DNA from: Eremophila alpestris peregrina
Lineage: Eukaryota > Chordata > Aves > Passeriformes > Alaudidae
Length of the DNA: 64,000 bases
Reading direction: 5' to 3'
NCBI GenBank assembly: GCA_009792885.1
Contig: WMCF01000003.1
Coordinates: 17,198,297 to 17,262,296, forward strand
Shown here: one piece after another, positions 36,901-46,850 of the stretch
Layout of the letters: each line of letters starts with the position of its first letter
How positions within the stretch are numbered: position 1 is the first letter of the stretch
Position numbers and translations under genes: made by a program
The notes under the pieces: model-generated
Told to the model about the DNA's origin: nothing
Databases searched by the model: none
What the model saw: only the letters and a program-made list of their open reading frames with translations

Positions 36901-39900
36901 GCAATTAGGCATTATTGTGCTCTGGCCCAGGACAGATTATAAAATAAAATCTTCAAGTTCTGACAATTCAATTTCTTTTTCTGCTAGGAATGAAGTCCTT
37001 GAAGCCTCTTGTTTGCCTGTTCCACACAGGAATGAAGTCAAGGCCTTACAAACTAAATATAAAGACAGAGGAGCTGTGCTCAGAATTGCAGTTGTCCCAC
37101 AGTTACACTTGAGTCAGGATATTGCATGCCAGGTTTCAAATTTCTGCCTTAACTGGCAAAGTGGGCTCTTGATTTAAAGTTTTTTTGCATTTTTAATAAA
37201 TTTATTTATCATATTCCTGGATCTTGAAGAAACAATACTAATCGTAGTTGGTGGAAACAGCTTTTTCTTGAACTTTTTTGGACAGCAGAAATCAAGGCAG
37301 GTCTTATGTTAATGTCTGGAAAGCCTGTGTGCTTTTCATTGTAAAGTGTTACAGTGAAATTAATACTGATGCTGCATATTAGTAATGTGGGTAAAATACC
37401 TAACAAGGATGCTTTTTCATTACCTGAAAAGCATGTCTTAAAAAATAACAGCTCAGCTTATAAGCTGTCATTTGGGAGAAGTGAACAGTGTTTTTTCTTA
37501 CTCTAACCAGCTTTTCAGTCTTCAGTGTAAAGAACATTTTGACTATCAAACACTTGCTTTGTATGAGCATTATCAAAAAGATTTCTTACTCCATAATTCT
37601 GCTAAATACTCTATGCCTTGGTCTCCTCAGAAGGTGTTTGCATAAAATTCTAAAAAGTTTGTGAATCATGGAATGGAATCATAGAATGACGTGGGTTGGA
37701 AAGGACCTTAAAGATCATCGAGTTCCAACCCCAGTGCTGTGGAGGGAGTGGAAATGGAATGGAAAAGCAGTTTAGTACAACAATAAGACTACATGTTTAA
37801 TATCAGTCTCGTTGTGATATATTTTGCTGTACAAGAATTTGAGGTGTTGTAGTGAAACCAGAGGGTGACTTTACACCTCCAGGTGGTACTGCTCTTTATG
37901 AAAAGTGAAAACAATGGCTGTTGGAGTTTCATATTTTTTCTCCAGCTTCTGTATTTACAGAAGCACTTCACATCTCACAGGAGTATATACTTGTCTACTT
38001 ACTATAGTACAACAGGGAGATGGTGCTGGAATGTGTTTTATACATTCTGAAAATTGTAATGTGTGTAGGCTAGAGGAAAAAGTTACCTAAAATCCCAAGC
38101 ATCAGACCCACAGCTATGTTTAAATCTTAAACAAGTAAATAACTGAGTGCAGTTCCATGTTACTCTCTTCCAGAAAACAACAAGGGCTGGACTGAACTCA
38201 TCTGTGCTGTTACAGAAAAGGCAGCTGGGTTTGCTCAACTCCACAAGTTACTGCAGGTACAATGATTTGATTTGTCTTCTGTGTGCAGTGCAAGTTCTGC
38301 TGTTAGTGCAACTGCTTCTGTCAGGTTTTCTTGCATTTCTTACTGTTCCATTGGGGTGGGGAGGAACATACTACTTAAAGTCAGAAAAAATGTTATATTC
38401 TGTAATAATCAGATTACTAAAATGATGAGAATTCAAATGAGGAAGTTGTTTCCCAATTCTACTTCAAAAAAAGTTAACTTTATGTATGTATCTGGATATA
38501 CTGTTTTGCCACATTGTACTTTTTGAGTATAGCACAGCTTTTTTAGGATAAGTGCCTTTCAACATGACCCTTCCCTTGCCCCTCATTAGAACAGCAGAAG
38601 ACAAGTTAAGTTAGTGACTTGCTGTGTTGCTGTTCCGGCTACTAAAGATGTACTGGGGTTCAAAATAGTGGGATGAAATTCCATGAATGTGGAAGATGCG
38701 CATGTTCACAGGTTATGCAAGGTAAATTTTATCATGCTAGTTATTCAGGCATTTTCTCTTCAGTGACTGAGAAGCAGTTCTATATCCTGGCCAGAATTCT
38801 TTTCATATGCATTAAATTTAGGCTTACCTGAATTCTCCTCTCTTCAACCCCCTCACCCTCCCACCTGCTTTTACAGGCTAGTCCATGAACTGAAAGTGAA
38901 CTGCATGCAGAGGAGGAAGATAGAAATTCACAGTCCGGATTCCTCAGTTGCTGGAACCAATAATTTTAAAATCATTGTGGTATGTTATGAGAAATGATAA
39001 GTCTTTAAGATAAAGAGAGCCCCTCTTCAGTGAAAATTCAGGCTCTTGTAATCAAGTCACAGAGGTCAAATGTAGCTTTTAAAGATGTGTTATTCCTGCT
39101 CTGTCAGTTCTCAAAATATGTGCTCAGTAACTTTAAACAGATAGGGAGAGGCTATTCCTTTCCTACAAAGGAAAATGATAAAAAAGGATGGCTATGAAAG
39201 TATATTTTGTTGGGGTTTTTTTTGGTTGGTTTGTTTTTTGTTTTTTTTTTAATCTGATCAACATGTTCTTTTGGAATTAAATAGGAGTTGAGTGGGTCAT
39301 TATTGTGGGGCTGGGAGGAGGAGTAGAGAGGATCAAGAGAAAGAAGGAGAAAATGAAAGCGGAGAATTTTGGGAGAGGCAAAGCCTGTGGTTCAGAGAAT
39401 TTAAGTAAACACCAGTAATCACTTTGTATTTCATGATCTTTCATAGACTATATAGGAAGCTCTCCAGGACGAAGTCCTGGCCTTGTAAACAGAGCACTGC
39501 ATAGGTAGCTGAAGCCAAAGGGACTCAGAAACAGTATAAGTGCATAGAATTGTTAACATTGGAAAGATCATTTACTGTTAGCCAAGGACTGAATCCTTTT
39601 CTTATCCCTATTTTTCTGTGCATGCACTTAAAAGGAGATGACCACTGATTTTAGAGGTGAATGGAAAGCAGGTGGTGTTAAAGGGATCAGAATTAATGTG
39701 TTGTTTCATTTTAGACCCAATGCAACTCCCTCAAGCTGTTTTTCCTGTAAGTTCCCAGTAAGTGTGACTGGTAAGCTTTTATTTTACAGGCAGATGTTGC
39801 TTGTGAGCGAATATTCACAGTGAACGATGTAGAGCATGGAGGATGTAAATATGGTATCATCAATCTCAGCGGTTTGGGGAAGGAGTCTCTCACTGTGGAG

Positions 39901-42900
39901 ATGTATGACAACCTCTACTTCACAAACCGCAAAGTACTGCTTTCTGTTCCTCCTTCCTTTGGTGCTTGCATTCTCAGAACACTGCAATTGGCAGGCGGTG
40001 AGGGTTGGGGAAGGGGCTAGGAGAAGAGAATGGAAGAATCTGAGAATGAGAAGCTTGGGTAAACACTGAACCACTGAAAGTGGTCCTGAAAGTGCTCAGT
40101 ACCAGTGATAGTTGTCAGGAATGTTATACTACAATTGGAATGGAAGACCAGATAGAAGTACCAGCTTCCAAGGATAGTGATTACTTTAGACTTGGACTGT
40201 AGCTGGCAAAACTGATGTTTGGCATCCAAAACTACCAAGATTTGCATACCTCGTTCTTAAAAATAATTTTGGGAAACTGTGTTTATCCTGTGTTTATCCT
40301 TAAAGTTTACCCTTAAACTGTGTTCATCTTCCTTTAATATGAGGCATATTTAAAACAGCTTTTCATGATCTCTTCCTGCTCAGGTTCTTTCAGGGATGGT
40401 CTCTTGAATAATAGGATGTGTTTGGTGCCTTAGTCTGTGTTTGGTCAGAGTTCTCAGTGCTGTTCTGTTGCTACAAGTATGAAGCTGAAATGCTTGTGCC
40501 CCATTACTGAGTTATTTAGTGGCTGAGAAGTTGTGCCCAGTGTCTAATTTTGTGTCATTTTTGCATGGAAATGATCTTTCCGTAATTGAATAACAGATCA
40601 CAAAAATAGTGTGTCTTTTCTCTCTGAAGGTGAACTCTGTGTGCTGGGCATCACTGACTCATCCAGATTCTCACGTTTTATATCCTTTACAAAAAAGCAA
40701 AATTGTTGTTCAGGTTTCATGGTATCATGCTTCACATCAAAACTAACTTCAAGGAATATCTCTCCTGTAGTTCCCCCAGAAGATAAGTTTTCTGGAAAAC
40801 AGCAGAAGTAATGAAAATCAAAATATGTTGGAATTACTGAGGCAGATGTATGGTTCTGTTACAGATATATGTAAAATTGTTCCCATGTTAATGGTAAACA
40901 AAAGACCATGTTTTCTGCTGTGAAGAATTCCCACTTCATTACTAGTGTATGTAAATGCCATAAATGCCATATCCAAAATTATCTGATGTTTGGAAACTGG
41001 CTGAGGCAAAAAACCAGAGGATTAAGGCAACAACCTTTTTCTGAAGTGAACGTCTTTGAAAGTGGGATAGTTTGTGTTTAAAACCATTCCCATATTGGAT
41101 GGGGTGAGAGGAGAATTGGAGCAATTCAGCAGCATCACCTGCAACTTTCAGAGCATGTTCTGCAGGCCTGACTCAAAGAAGAAGAAAGTTGATGATTTAG
41201 TAGAGGAAGCAGTAATGAGCAGTGCAGAGCCCCAAAAAGTGGGGTAAAAAAATTGAATTTTGACATAGGAGATGGCAGACAACAGGTGTGCCAATAAAGT
41301 GCCCAAAAAACCGACACAGAAAAGTATGGAATGGCCTGTGTGAAAAGGCAGGCAGTTCCAGACCAGCCCATCAGGGGCAGGAGCTCACCAGGCACACACA
41401 CAGCTGGGGACAGGTTTGGGATCACTTGGTTTGGTGGGTTTGTGCTTTCCCCTAGCTGAGTTCCAGATTTACCCCACTGAACTTGAAATGCAGCTTTCAA
41501 ATTCTATTTGTACCTGGGATAATCTTCATAAAATATTTAAACGTAACCTAAAGTGAGTTTTCCTTGCCTCCCATTTTTCCAATTCATCTCCATGAAAAAC
41601 AGATCTATACTTATGCAGTGTCATCAACATGAAAAAGTGAGAAGATTGATCTATGTAGGCCATGCTTATTTTTTTCTTTTTTCCTATCACTAGTGAGATA
41701 CAATAGTGTTCTCTTATCTTTCTAGTAGTGACAATACACAGGCAAGAAATTGAGTTCTTTCTAGCCTATTCCTATGAAAGAAATGAAGTGTCACAGCTTA
41801 GTTGTAAACTGTAAAGCACATCAGAGGTCTTGAGGAAAAGTGTTAAGAGCTGTAGCTGTGTCAGGGCATCTTGCTTTTCCCATTTATAAATATTAGGCAG
41901 CCTGTTCCATTCTAGGGAGCAATCAGTTTTCCTTAACTCACTCCAGCAAGCTGTGTCTCATGGGAATTGCAGAAACACCAGGCTGTGCCAGTCTGCTTCC
42001 AGCATCACTGTTCAGCAGCACTAACCCAGGTAGGGTGTTTTTGTTGGATTTTTTTTTCTCCAAGTTTTGGTAGCAATTATGGTATGAAAAGAGCACAAAT
42101 GAAAGATTATTTTAGCATTCCTTTTCAAAAGTTGGTGAGACTGTTGTATTCCTGTAAGACTAAAACAGCTTAAAAAGTGAAATTATGATGAAAGAACTTG
42201 AGACTTAATTAACAAGTAGTATTCAAAGCCCTAGTTTATTTTTAGCTGCTGTAGTACTTGACTTTGGCAGGAGAACACCTCACTTGTAAAGTAAACACTT
42301 TAGATTTTTCATGAGTAGCTTGGCCTGTAATTAATACTCAGAAGCTGCACACAGCAAGTACTCACATATCCTTATATGTGTCCAGAGCCACTGCAGAATC
42401 CCTTCTTGTAGCAGCTGCTCAGGTATGCTCAGTACATAAATCAGAGGTGGAAAGCTGGTAAATATCTCAGCCCATAGTTCCTTGTGCAAGCTCCAGCTCC
42501 AGTTGTATGGAAACCTGACTGACTGGGAGAGTACTCCCTCTTAAGTCTGGCTGTAGCTGATTGTTTTTTGTTGAATGTTCTTAGGGGCAGGACTTCATTA
42601 ATTGGACTTTCTTGATAGATGTTAGAACCATTCTTCTTCAAGTCACAGAGTGCAGTGCTCTAATCTGGCTTCCATTCAGACATGATCAGTTAAACTTACA
42701 CAGAGGAAATCTGTTATAAATAAGAGTAATGGACTAATTTTAAATTTTTAATGTCTTACTGTATATGCAGCCATTCAAATATTTGCATAGAATCAGCATG
42801 AACTTGAATGAAGAGTCACTGAGGGTGGATGGCTACTAGGCCAGCATACCCAGTTGCTCTGTCAAAGATTTGAAGTCCTTCACCATAATTAGCTGCTGTG

Positions 42901-45900
42901 AGTACTAGACAAGTTCTCTTGTCTAGTATATCCTACTGACCGTTTAGGTATTTCCAAATTGATTTCCTCCACTCTCCTGAATAGGTGGTTTGTGGGGGCC
43001 TTGCGGAGTAGATGCTGGGAGAAAAGTAGAACTTGCCCTGTCTAAAACTATGTTATCCATCCATTCTTGTCCATGTCACCTCTGCTACCTGATAGATGTA
43101 TGTATGATATGTCATGAAGGAAGTGAAAACGGAAGATGTAGTCTGCTAATTGGCATAAATTCTGTGCAGGGGCTACATGTGTAAGAGTCAAATCTAGGGT
43201 TTTATTACTTAATCATTTTTTTTTTTTAATAAGCAGGCATAGAACTTGCAGGTTAGGCTTTGGCTAATCTGTAGTTTAGAAAGTAAATGTTTTTTATTTC
43301 TAGCCCACTCATCTTCAAAAAGTGCTTACTTAGTGCTATAAAGCAAGTGTTACTTTTCCCTGTCCTGGTTGGCCCTCTGACTACTGAATAAATTTCACAG
43401 TCTCAGTATCATCTATTTACATAGACTGTAGGTGTCCCACTTACATCATGAACATCCATTTCTGTTTCCTGTGTCTTGAGCAGCAAAAGGACACTAATTG
43501 GGTAACACTTTCTCTGCTTCAGATCGAAATGTTAAAGGAAATGTGGCAATCTAAGAACCTTTCTGAGTTATCCTTCTGTCCTAACATTTTATTAACACTT
43601 CATGTGTTGCTCTTGTCTTCTAGGAGACCGACCTGGAATGCTGTGCAGTTTCAAGATATCCACTGCCTGGTCCTGTGCTTGGTGCCTGAATCCCCAAGCA
43701 GACAACTGCTTTAGCACAGGTGATCTATCTGCAAGGCTGGCAGCCCCCTCTGTCTCAGTGGGAAAGGCTCCTTCCATTCATCTCCCAGCTGCTATGCAAA
43801 TTACAGCTAAACCAACATCATCTGTCTTCCTCAGGCCTGACACGACGAGTTCTTGTGACCAATGTGGTGACAGGGCATCGGCAGACGTTTGGGACCAGCA
43901 GTGATGTGCTGGCACAGCAGTTTGCCACACAGGTAGGGAGAACCAGACACCATTTTGTCAGAGCACTGCCTTATTGGGGGCTCTTTGTTCTGCTTGGGGC
44001 AGGACCCCTCTTGCTGTGTATGAGGTTGTGATGACAGCTGCTTGTGGATGGCTGTTCCACAGCAGAGCTGATGTGGTCTGATGCTTGCACACAATTGAAT
44101 AGCAACAAAAAGATTATCTGATTTCAAACTGTGGCAACAGGAGCAATTTTTTTAAGATTACAGAGGTTAAAAGACAAGGAAGTACAAAGGGCACAGTAAT
44201 AACATGTTAAATGGTTTTGGCAAATAACCTCATTCTTGTAAGACTCAGTGTATTGCCTCCACCAAGAAAGAGAAAGTCCCTATAAAATACTAATGGACTT
44301 GTTCACAAAGCATTAGGATGGTGAAATAGGAATATGAGAATTCCAGTTTCTGTTTTGCTGTTATGTTAGACTGAGTTCCTGCTTACTTAGGCAAACTTTT
44401 ACAGCTAAATTAAATAGCTGAGGTTTGAATGGAACTAATGAATTGGCTGGAAAATGTTGCAAAATTAAAATCCTCCTTCTTAATGCATCTGTTAAAATAA
44501 TTTGACAGCTGCCCTGTAGAGCTCAAAAGCATGGCCCAGACTGTGTAACTTGTAAGGCCCTTGCAGATGTTACAGTACACTTCTCTCTCTGGGACTCTCC
44601 CAGAGCCCGGTGCTGTACAACGGCTGCCGTTCGGGTGAGATTTTCAGCATTGATGTGCGCCAGCGTAACCGCAAGGGACACAGCTGGAAAGCAACTCGTC
44701 TCTTCCATGGCTCAGCAGTGACCTCTATCCACCTCATGGAGGCTGAACATTACCTGATGGCAGCAGATATGGCTGGAAAGGTATGGTTTTGTTGTGTTTA
44801 GGGTACTCTGTTCCTTTCCGTATCTGGGCATTCACAGGTACTTATCCCACTCCCAAGGATAGATGTCTGCTCTTAGTATCTATGGAACTGGGTGGTAGTT
44901 CCATTTATGGGTCTTCTTCCAGAGCCCATTATTTATCACAGAGTGGTTTGGGTTGGATGGAAACTTAAAGATAACCTGGTTCCAGCCCTCTGTCATAGGC
45001 AGGGACACCTTCCACTAGACCCTCATCCAACCTGGACTTGAACACTTCAAGGGATGCAGCATCCACAACTTCTCTGGGCAACCTGTTCTAGTCACTGACC
45101 ACCTTCACATCAAAGAGCTTCCTAATATTTGATCTGAACCAACCCTTCTCAATTTAAAGCCATTCCCCCTTGTCCTATCACTACATATCCTTATTAATTG
45201 ACCCTCTCAGCTCTCTTGTAGCCTCCTTTGGGAGAAGGCTGCTTTTGCAGGCTGAATTCTCTCAGCCTGTCTCCACAGGAGAGGTCCTCTAGCCCTCTAA
45301 CCATCTTCATGGCCCTCCTCTGGACATGCTCCAACACATGCAACCTTTGGGTGCTCTCTGCTTTAATATATCCTCTCTCAAAAAATTCCTTCAACTTGCA
45401 GATAAAACTGTGGGACCTGAGAACAGCAAAGTGTGTGAAACAGTACAAAGGTCACCACAATGAATATGCTCTTCTCCCTTTGCATGTAAATGAGGAGGAA
45501 GGACTTCTTATAGCAGGTGGGTTGACTTTTTCTATTTGTATAGTGTGTGGTAGTGATTTTCTTATGCCTGAGGGGTGTTTCTTAGGTACAACTGTTGGAA
45601 GCTGTAAAGCTGTTAATACTTTAAAATTCAGAAAAAAATAGCCTTAAACATACTGTAATATACTATGAAAATTTTTATGGATGCACACTTCCTGTAATCA
45701 GTCCTGTGAGGTGCTCAACAGCTTTATCTGCTGTGTCCTGCAAAAGTCCCATTTATCCTTTCCACAATATGTCTCAAGAGTAGAGCAGAAAACACTTGAT
45801 TTTAAAATTCAGGGACAGAACATGTAAACAGGAGACTTGGTGATAACTTCATATAGGGACTGTATATCTTTAGTTGGTGCTTAAATGGAGAATGCAGTGA

Positions 45901-46637
45901 TGAACTGAAGCATTGGCATGTGGGCCTGACTCCTTGTAAACTGTCTATACCACTCAGATTAATTTTGAATACTCCCAGTGACACGCAGATTTTTGTAGTA
46001 TTATTACTATATTTGGGATGGGGGGAGGAGAAGTACCAACAGATGAAACAAAACCCTTATAGTGTAGCCAAGCTTCATAAAGTCACTGTAAAGACAGTGA
46101 CTTCCTTTCCTTGGATTTGTCAGTAAGTGGTGGAATAATAAGAATTTTTAATTTGACTGAATTTTTTCTCCCCTTTTTTGGCTTACAAGCTTGATAAAGA
46201 GAAAAGCACTCTAAATATTGATTTCTTGTACCTTTAATTACCTAATAAGAAATGCACATTTTTCCCACTCTTGTAGTATTCAGTGCAAAACTTTTGTTTT
46301 GTAAGGTATGGATAAGCACTTTGCCTCTTGTGGGTGTAAAAATACTCAGGTTGTTTTCCCCAGAGACCTGCTTCTGTGGTGATAACCTTGCAGAACCATG
46401 TAAAGTCCTTTTTGTGTAATGCTGAATTTTGCTTTCCTCCCAGTTGGTCAGGATTGCTACACCAGAATTTGGAGTCTCCAAGATGCTCATCTGCTTAGAA
46501 CCATCCCTTCTCCCCACCCATCATCCAAAGATGCCATTCCTAGTGTGGTGTTTTCTTCAAGACTTGGGGGTAGCCGAGGAGTTCCTGGCTTACTCATGGC
46601 TGTCAAACAGGATCTCTACCACTTCTCCTATAACTGA
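33866..46637 (+). CDS. DCAF4: DCAF4 (WDR21), DDB1- and CUL4-associated factor 4, complete, 13 coding exons
   Basis: DCAF4 is a WD40 substrate receptor that docks on DDB1 of the CUL4-RBX1 ubiquitin ligase. Coding exons: 33866-33975, 35017-35114, 36724-36881, 38174-38256, 38877-38979, 39790-39933, 40630-40679, 41947-42029, 43624-43719, 43835-43932, 44604-44780, 45402-45516, 46444-46637. All phases join, giving 1509 nt and about 502 residues (human about 495). The N-terminus is Arg/His-rich and low-complexity; residues 70-90 hold the hallmark ELPGFYYDPEKNRYFRLLPG; the rest is the WD40 propeller. Residues 401-407 are IKLWDLR, a DWD/WDXR motif that contacts DDB1, and CYTRIW lies in the last blade. 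Two introns are unusual: intron 1 begins GC, and intron 7 carries U12 signals. The gene is head-to-head with DPF3 and converges on ZFYVE1. Start chosen as the first ATG in the exon whose phase fits exon 2. Identity is secure; the first exon and the exon 8 border are less so. Confidence 0.93.
35017..35114 (+). CDS. DCAF4: DCAF4 coding exon 2
   Basis: Acceptor TTTTTTAG|C; reads LEQEEPQTPVNAGPSSSEDP and a Ser run, then P|G at donor CAG|GTAGGA. Acidic and Ser-rich linker, open only in the phase set by the GC donor of exon 1. Confidence 0.8.
36724..36881 (+). CDS. DCAF4: DCAF4 coding exon 3
   Basis: Acceptor CTGAAG|AA; begins ELPGFYYDPEKNRYFRLLPG, the most diagnostic block of the family, then GHNNHNPLTKDSIQHK and an acidic EEEEKQNQ end at donor CAG|GTATGT. 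Confidence 0.95.
37662..37745 (-). mobile_element. CR1 LINE 3' terminus in DCAF4 intron 3
   Basis: Plus-strand GAATCATAGAATGACGTGGG, TTGGAAAGGACCTTAAAGAT and a CATCGAGTTCCAACCCC segment is the reverse complement of a CR1 3' end, with the terminal octamer repeat (TCATAGAA-like) at its left edge. About 85 bp, little diverged, and so probably the youngest CR1 copy in the window. Confidence 0.9.
38174..38256 (+). CDS. DCAF4: DCAF4 coding exon 4
   Basis: Acceptor CTTCCAG|AAA in phase 0; reads KTTRAGLNSSVLLQKRQLGL and LNSTSYC, splitting an Arg codon at donor GCAG|GTACAA. Matches the pre-propeller segment of the family. Confidence 0.92.
38877..38979 (+). CDS. DCAF4: DCAF4 coding exon 5
   Basis: Acceptor TTTTACAG|G; reads LVHELKVNCMQRRKIEIHSP then DSSVAGTNNFKIIV, ending in phase 0 at GTG|GTATGT. 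Confidence 0.93.
39205..39250. repeat. T/G-rich simple tract in DCAF4 intron 5
   Basis: T-runs interrupted by GG and G, likely a decayed poly(T) tract. Confidence 0.85.
39790..39933 (+). CDS. DCAF4: DCAF4 coding exon 6
   Basis: Acceptor TTTTACAG|GCA; 48 full codons with FTVNDVEHGGCKYGIINL and DNLYFTNRK. Donor AAA|GTACTG is weak but is fixed by the V N S V start of the next exon. Confidence 0.93.
40630..40679 (+). CDS. DCAF4: DCAF4 coding exon 7 (upstream of U12-type intron)
   Basis: A 50-nt exon after acceptor CTGAAG|GTG reading VNSVCWASLTHPDSHV plus two bases. It is followed directly by ATATCCTTT (40680-40688), the canonical U12 5' splice site. No GT donor in the vicinity joins it in frame without an 11-residue insertion. 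Confidence 0.88.
41929..41937 (+). promoter_or_regulatory. DCAF4: U12 branch-point sequence of DCAF4 intron 7
   Basis: TTCCTTAAC is the consensus branch site of minor-class introns, lying 10-13 nt from the 3' splice site. Together with ATATCCTTT at 40680 it identifies the intron class. Confidence 0.88.
41947..42029 (+). CDS. DCAF4: DCAF4 coding exon 8 (downstream of U12-type intron)
   Basis: Reads LCLMGIAETPGCASLLPASL then FSSTNP and a split Gly at CCAG|GTAGGG. With the 3' site CTCCAG (AT-AG intron) the join gives SHVFKLCLMG. A border three bases later (AT-AA) gives SHVLLCLMG, nearer to the human protein as I remember it. The next AG, at 41950, breaks the frame. Confidence 0.85.
43624..43719 (+). 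CDS. DCAF4: DCAF4 coding exon 9
   Basis: Acceptor CTTCTAG|GA; reads DRPGMLCSFKISTAWSCAWC and LNPQADNCFST with split Gly codons at both ends. The following intron is only 115 bp. Confidence 0.95.
43835..43932 (+). CDS. DCAF4: DCAF4 coding exon 10
   Basis: Acceptor TTCCTCAG|GC; reads LTRRVLVTNVVTGHRQTFGT then SSDVLAQQFATQ, ending in phase 0 at CAG|GTAGGG. Confidence 0.95.
44604..44780 (+). CDS. DCAF4: DCAF4 coding exon 11
   Basis: Acceptor CTCCCAG|AGC; 59 codons with SPVLYNGCRSGEIFSIDVRQ, GHSWKATRLFHGSAVTS and HYLMAADMAGK (WD40 blade strands). Donor AAG|GTATGG. Confidence 0.95.
44936..45345 (-). mobile_element. CR1 LINE (ORF2 C-terminus and 3' UTR) in DCAF4 intron 11
   Basis: About 410 bp. 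Read on the minus strand it begins with the C-terminus of the CR1 polyprotein (LEHVQRRAMKMVRGLEDLS, then DRLREFSLQ) and runs through the conserved 3' UTR to a terminus near 44936 (CAGAGTGGTTTGGGTTGG on the plus strand). 5'-truncated, with several stops. It fills most of the 621-bp intron and ends about 55 bp from exon 12. Confidence 0.92.
45402..45516 (+). CDS. DCAF4: DCAF4 coding exon 12 (DWD box)
   Basis: Acceptor CTTGCAG|ATA; reads IKLWDLRTAKCVKQYKGHHN and EYALLPLHVNEEEGLLIA. WDLR is the WDXR motif by which DCAFs contact DDB1. Donor GCAG|GTGGGT. Confidence 0.95.
46444..46637 (+). CDS. DCAF4: DCAF4 coding exon 13 (stop codon)
   Basis: Acceptor CCTCCCAG|TT; reads GQDCYTRIWSLQDAHLLRTI, FSSRLGGSRGVPGLLMAV and KQDLYHFSYN before TGA at 46635-46637. 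This closes the last blade, as in the orthologues. Confidence 0.96.
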
Positions 46638-46850
46638 CATTATATTCTCCTCAGACCTGGTCTACAAAGCTGCCAATCTATATGTGACTTCAGAATATTC
46701 ACACCAGTCACCAAGCTGTTGAGTCCTTATGTGCTGCTGTTGCATCTGCTTTGCTCATCTAATTGTGAACCTCCTTCAGCAGTTCAGAAATCTTGCTGTA
46801 TATATGCATCTCAGACCTCTTGTAAATAAAAGCTGATTAACTGTAGGCAA
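46638..46850 (+). terminator. DCAF4: DCAF4 3' UTR and poly(A) signal
   Basis: Short trailer of about 210 bp with the canonical signal AATAAA at 46825-46830; cleavage is expected near 46845-46850. Confidence 0.8.

Noticed and set aside
41135..41500. 121-codon minus-strand frame inside DCAF4 intron 7, considered as a transposon or viral relic
   Set aside because: No recognisable domain, repeat termini or neighbouring fragments; a chance frame is the simplest reading.
43602..44031. 100- and 103-codon frames around DCAF4 exons 9 and 10
   Set aside because: They read through the short intron between the exons and into the following intron; the spliced phases match the orthologue and these do not.
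45228..45641. 137-codon plus-strand frame covering DCAF4 exon 12
   Set aside because: It is exon 12 read through both splice sites: its first half is antisense CR1 and its last part is intron 12.
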